Shown in pieces: positions 14,372 through 15,634 of a stretch of 15,634 nt of DNA. Source of the DNA: Pseudomonas sp. Its GTDB lineage: Bacteria > Pseudomonadota > Gammaproteobacteria > Pseudomonadales > Pseudomonadaceae. The stretch is taken from assembly GCA_003525045.1 (NCBI GenBank), contig DQGF01000339.1:1-15634 (forward strand), in the 5' to 3' direction. The notes under the pieces are model-generated. The model saw only the letters and a program-made list of their open reading frames with translations, was not told where the DNA came from and made no database searches. Made by a program: the position numbers and the translations under genes. Position 1 is the stretch's first letter, and the number at the start of each line of letters is the position of its first letter.

Positions 14372-14398
14372 GCCCGCTTGGTCTTAGCCTAGGCGGGC
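14372..14398 (-). repeat. Hairpin upstream of the M16 operon
   Basis: GCCCGC (14372-14377) pairs with GCGGGC (14393-14398). Four further pairs, two of them G-T, extend the stem to 10 bp with a 7-nt loop. It lies 23-49 nt upstream of the first M16 ATG, so it probably sits in the mRNA leader. No U-run follows on the minus strand, so termination is not implied. Confidence 0.5.
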
Positions 14399-14558
14399 GA
14401 GGAGGTGCTAGGATACTGATCCGTTTTACTGGCGGCCACGCCTATCAGGCCTTTGCGTTTGATCAGGTTGTATGGGTTTGCGGCAAAAGGTTGTGGTTTA
14501 TCGACTAAACTCTGCTTTTTCGCCGATTTTTCCGCTTCAGTCCTGCGTGAAATCGTTT

Positions 14559-14587
14559 TTGTAAGGTGCCGTTTGCACCTCGATAAG
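14559..14587 (+). promoter_or_regulatory. Candidate ftsY promoter with palindromic spacer
   Basis: TTGTAA (14559-14564, 4 of 6), a 17-bp spacer, then GATAAG (14582-14587, 4 of 6). AGGTGC (14564-14569) and GCACCT (14575-14580) form a perfect 6-bp inverted repeat around CGTTT, filling the spacer. Transcription from here would leave a leader of about 100 nt before the ftsY ATG. Both boxes are only moderate, so this is tentative. Confidence 0.3.
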
Positions 14588-14692
14588 ATGTTGCGCGTGA
14601 ACAAGCTGGGTCAATCGCAGTCTGTTCTGCATCGAATATTCATTTGCCGAGGCGCCCTTTGGCGCGTCGCTACCGTGAGATAGCCGTCCTCC

Positions 14693-15634
14693 ATGTTTGG
14701 TTCCAACGACGACAAGAAAGCCCCAGCTGCGGCTGGCGAAAAGAAAAGCCTGTTCGGATGGCTGCGCAAAAAGCCGCAGGAACCCCTCGTCGAACAGCCA
14801 CAGCCACTTCCTGAGCCAACGCCTGCGCCGGTAATCGATGAAGAGCCCGCGCCGATTGTCTTGCCGATCGCCGAGCCGGTGCTGCAACCGATCACCGAGC
14901 CTGAGCCCGATGTAGTCGCCGAAGTCGTGGCTCAGGTTTCGCTGACCCCCGTTGCCGAACCCTGGCTGACGTTGCCGGTGGCGGAAGAGCCGGTGGCATT
15001 GGTCGAAGATGAGCTGGCGCCGCACATTGCTCCGCCGATTCCAGCCCCGACCGCCTTTGCTCCCGAACCGGTTCAGCCGCCGGTGGTTGAGCTGGTGGTC
15101 GCGCCAGTTGTGGTGGCCGAGCCTGCTCCGGTGGTCCCGGAGCCTGTGGCGCCTGCATTTGTTGCTCCGGTTGTTCCGATTGTTCCGATTGCTCCGATTG
15201 TTCCAGCGCAGCCCCCCGTTGTTGCTCCCGTCGCTCTGGCACCTGTCGTTCCCGTCGAAGCGCCTGCAGAGCCTGTGCGTACCGGAGAAACCAAAGCCGG
15301 TTTCTTCGCCCGCCTCAAGCAAGGCCTGTCCAAGACCAGCGCCAGTATCGGCGAAGGCATGGCCAGCCTGTTCCTGGGCAAGAAGATCATCGATGACGAG
15401 CTGCTCGAAGACATCGAAACCCGTTTGCTGACCGCTGATGTGGGCGTCGAAGCCACCTCGGTGATCATCCAGCACCTGACCCAAAAGGTTGCACGCAAAG
15501 AGCTGGCCGATGCCGATGCGCTGTACAAATCCTTGCAAGCTGAACTCGCGGCAATGCTCAAGCCTGTGGAACAGCCGCTGAAAATCGCTTCGCAAAACAA
15601 GCCTTTCGTGATTCTGGTGGTCGGCGTCAACGGC
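14693..15634 (+). CDS. ftsY: Signal recognition particle receptor FtsY (5' part)
   Basis: The first 314 codons of FtsY, the membrane-associated GTPase that docks SRP-ribosome complexes at the Sec translocon. Seen: an amphipathic basic segment SLFGWLRKK at 19-27, likely the first membrane-targeting helix; an acidic, Pro/Val/Ala-rich A domain at about 28-198 with many EPxP and VAPVVP-like stretches; a second amphipathic segment GFFARLKQGLSKT at 203-215; the four-helix N domain at about 203-285 (including DELLEDIETRLLTADVG); and the first strand of the G domain, PFVILVVGVNG (304-314). The window cuts it in the P-loop, so the GKT and later G motifs are outside. ATG is the first start after in-frame stops, with a weak ribosome binding site. 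In Pseudomonas ftsY is followed by ftsE, ftsX and rpoH, not visible here. Confidence 0.96.
   Translation, partial: MFGSNDDKKAPAAAGEKKSLFGWLRKKPQEPLVEQPQPLPEPTPAPVIDEEPAPIVLPIAEPVLQPITEPEPDVVAEVVAQVSLTPVAEPWLTLPVAEEPVALVEDELAPHIAPPIPAPTAFAPEPVQPPVVELVVAPVVVAEPAPVVPEPVAPAFVAPVVPIVPIAPIVPAQPPVVAPVALAPVVPVEAPAEPVRTGETKAGFFARLKQGLSKTSASIGEGMASLFLGKKIIDDELLEDIETRLLTADVGVEATSVIIQHLTQKVARKELADADALYKSLQAELAAMLKPVEQPLKIASQNKPFVILVVGVNG
15161..15205 (+). repeat. Five 9-nt tandem repeats inside ftsY
   Basis: Five consecutive units of the form (G/A)TTG(C/T)TCC(G/A) encode VAP-VVP-IVP-IAP-IVP in the FtsY A domain. Units differ by one or two bases. The reading frame is kept, so copy-number change would lengthen or shorten the linker by three residues at a time. 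Confidence 0.8.

Larger units (their letters stand above)
14350..14692. other. Intergenic region between divergent M16 operon and ftsY
   Basis: These 343 bp hold no gene I can support. They must carry the start signals for both divergent units. On the M16 side lies a strong hairpin (14372-14398); on the ftsY side lies a candidate promoter whose spacer is an inverted repeat (14559-14587). The stretch 14485-14560 is comparatively T-rich on the plus strand. Confidence 0.8.

Noticed and set aside
14537..15595. Open frame of 352 codons on the minus strand over ftsY, with Asn/Arg-rich repeats
   Set aside because: Its repetitive middle is just the complement of the Val/Pro-rich FtsY linker; FtsY is clearly the coding strand, with conserved N and G domain sequence.

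Overview
The window looks like chromosomal DNA of a fluorescent-group Pseudomonas. Evidence seen directly: high GC, typical Pseudomonas codon use, and REP/REPIN elements with the GTAGGAGCGAGC..GCTCGC core. The gene order, as far as I recall it, follows P. aeruginosa PA0363 (coaD), PA0364-PA0367 (lao genes), then rsmD, two M16 peptidases and ftsY (PA0370-PA0373). No species can be named from the sequence alone.

Layout. Positions 59-2458 (minus) encode a membrane CHASE-PAS-PAS-GGDEF diguanylate cyclase bracketed by REP elements. Positions 2727-3206 (minus) are coaD, followed by a short-chain dehydrogenase (3384-4262, minus). Positions 4401-8098 (minus) hold a three-gene unit: aldehyde dehydrogenase, a Tat-signal lipoprotein-like small protein, and a GMC flavoprotein oxidoreductase. 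A TetR-type regulator is divergent at 8245. This matches the LaoABCR system for oxidation of long-chain alcohols described in P. aeruginosa. A two-domain 3-mercaptopyruvate-type sulfurtransferase follows the regulator on the plus strand (8972-9826). Converging on it is a tightly packed minus-strand cluster (14349 down to 9838): catalytic M16 peptidase, non-catalytic M16 partner, rsmD, and a YheT-type alpha/beta hydrolase. The first three genes overlap. The window ends inside ftsY (plus, from 14693), truncated at the start of its GTPase P-loop.

How the genes work together. LaoA (GMC) should oxidise a long-chain alcohol to the aldehyde and LaoC should oxidise the aldehyde to the fatty acid. LaoB is probably LaoA's export or maturation partner, and LaoR probably represses the unit. 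The laoC promoter (TTGACT, 17 bp, TAAAAA) coincides with a 24-bp inverted repeat, a good candidate LaoR operator. The M16 pair looks like a two-subunit protease in which one subunit carries HxxEH and the other the R/Y substrate-binding motif. coaD, rsmD and ftsY are housekeeping genes.

Most notable observations: the LaoA/LaoB resemblance to FAD-dependent dehydrogenase catalytic subunit plus Tat 'hitchhiker' pairs, including a C-x5-C-x3-C-P cysteine pattern in LaoA; the operator-promoter overlap; a REP-like element inside the lao unit; the DGC gene bracketed by near-identical REP copies; and a 9-nt tandem repeat in ftsY. I found no tRNA, rRNA, CRISPR array, transposase or clear horizontally acquired island.
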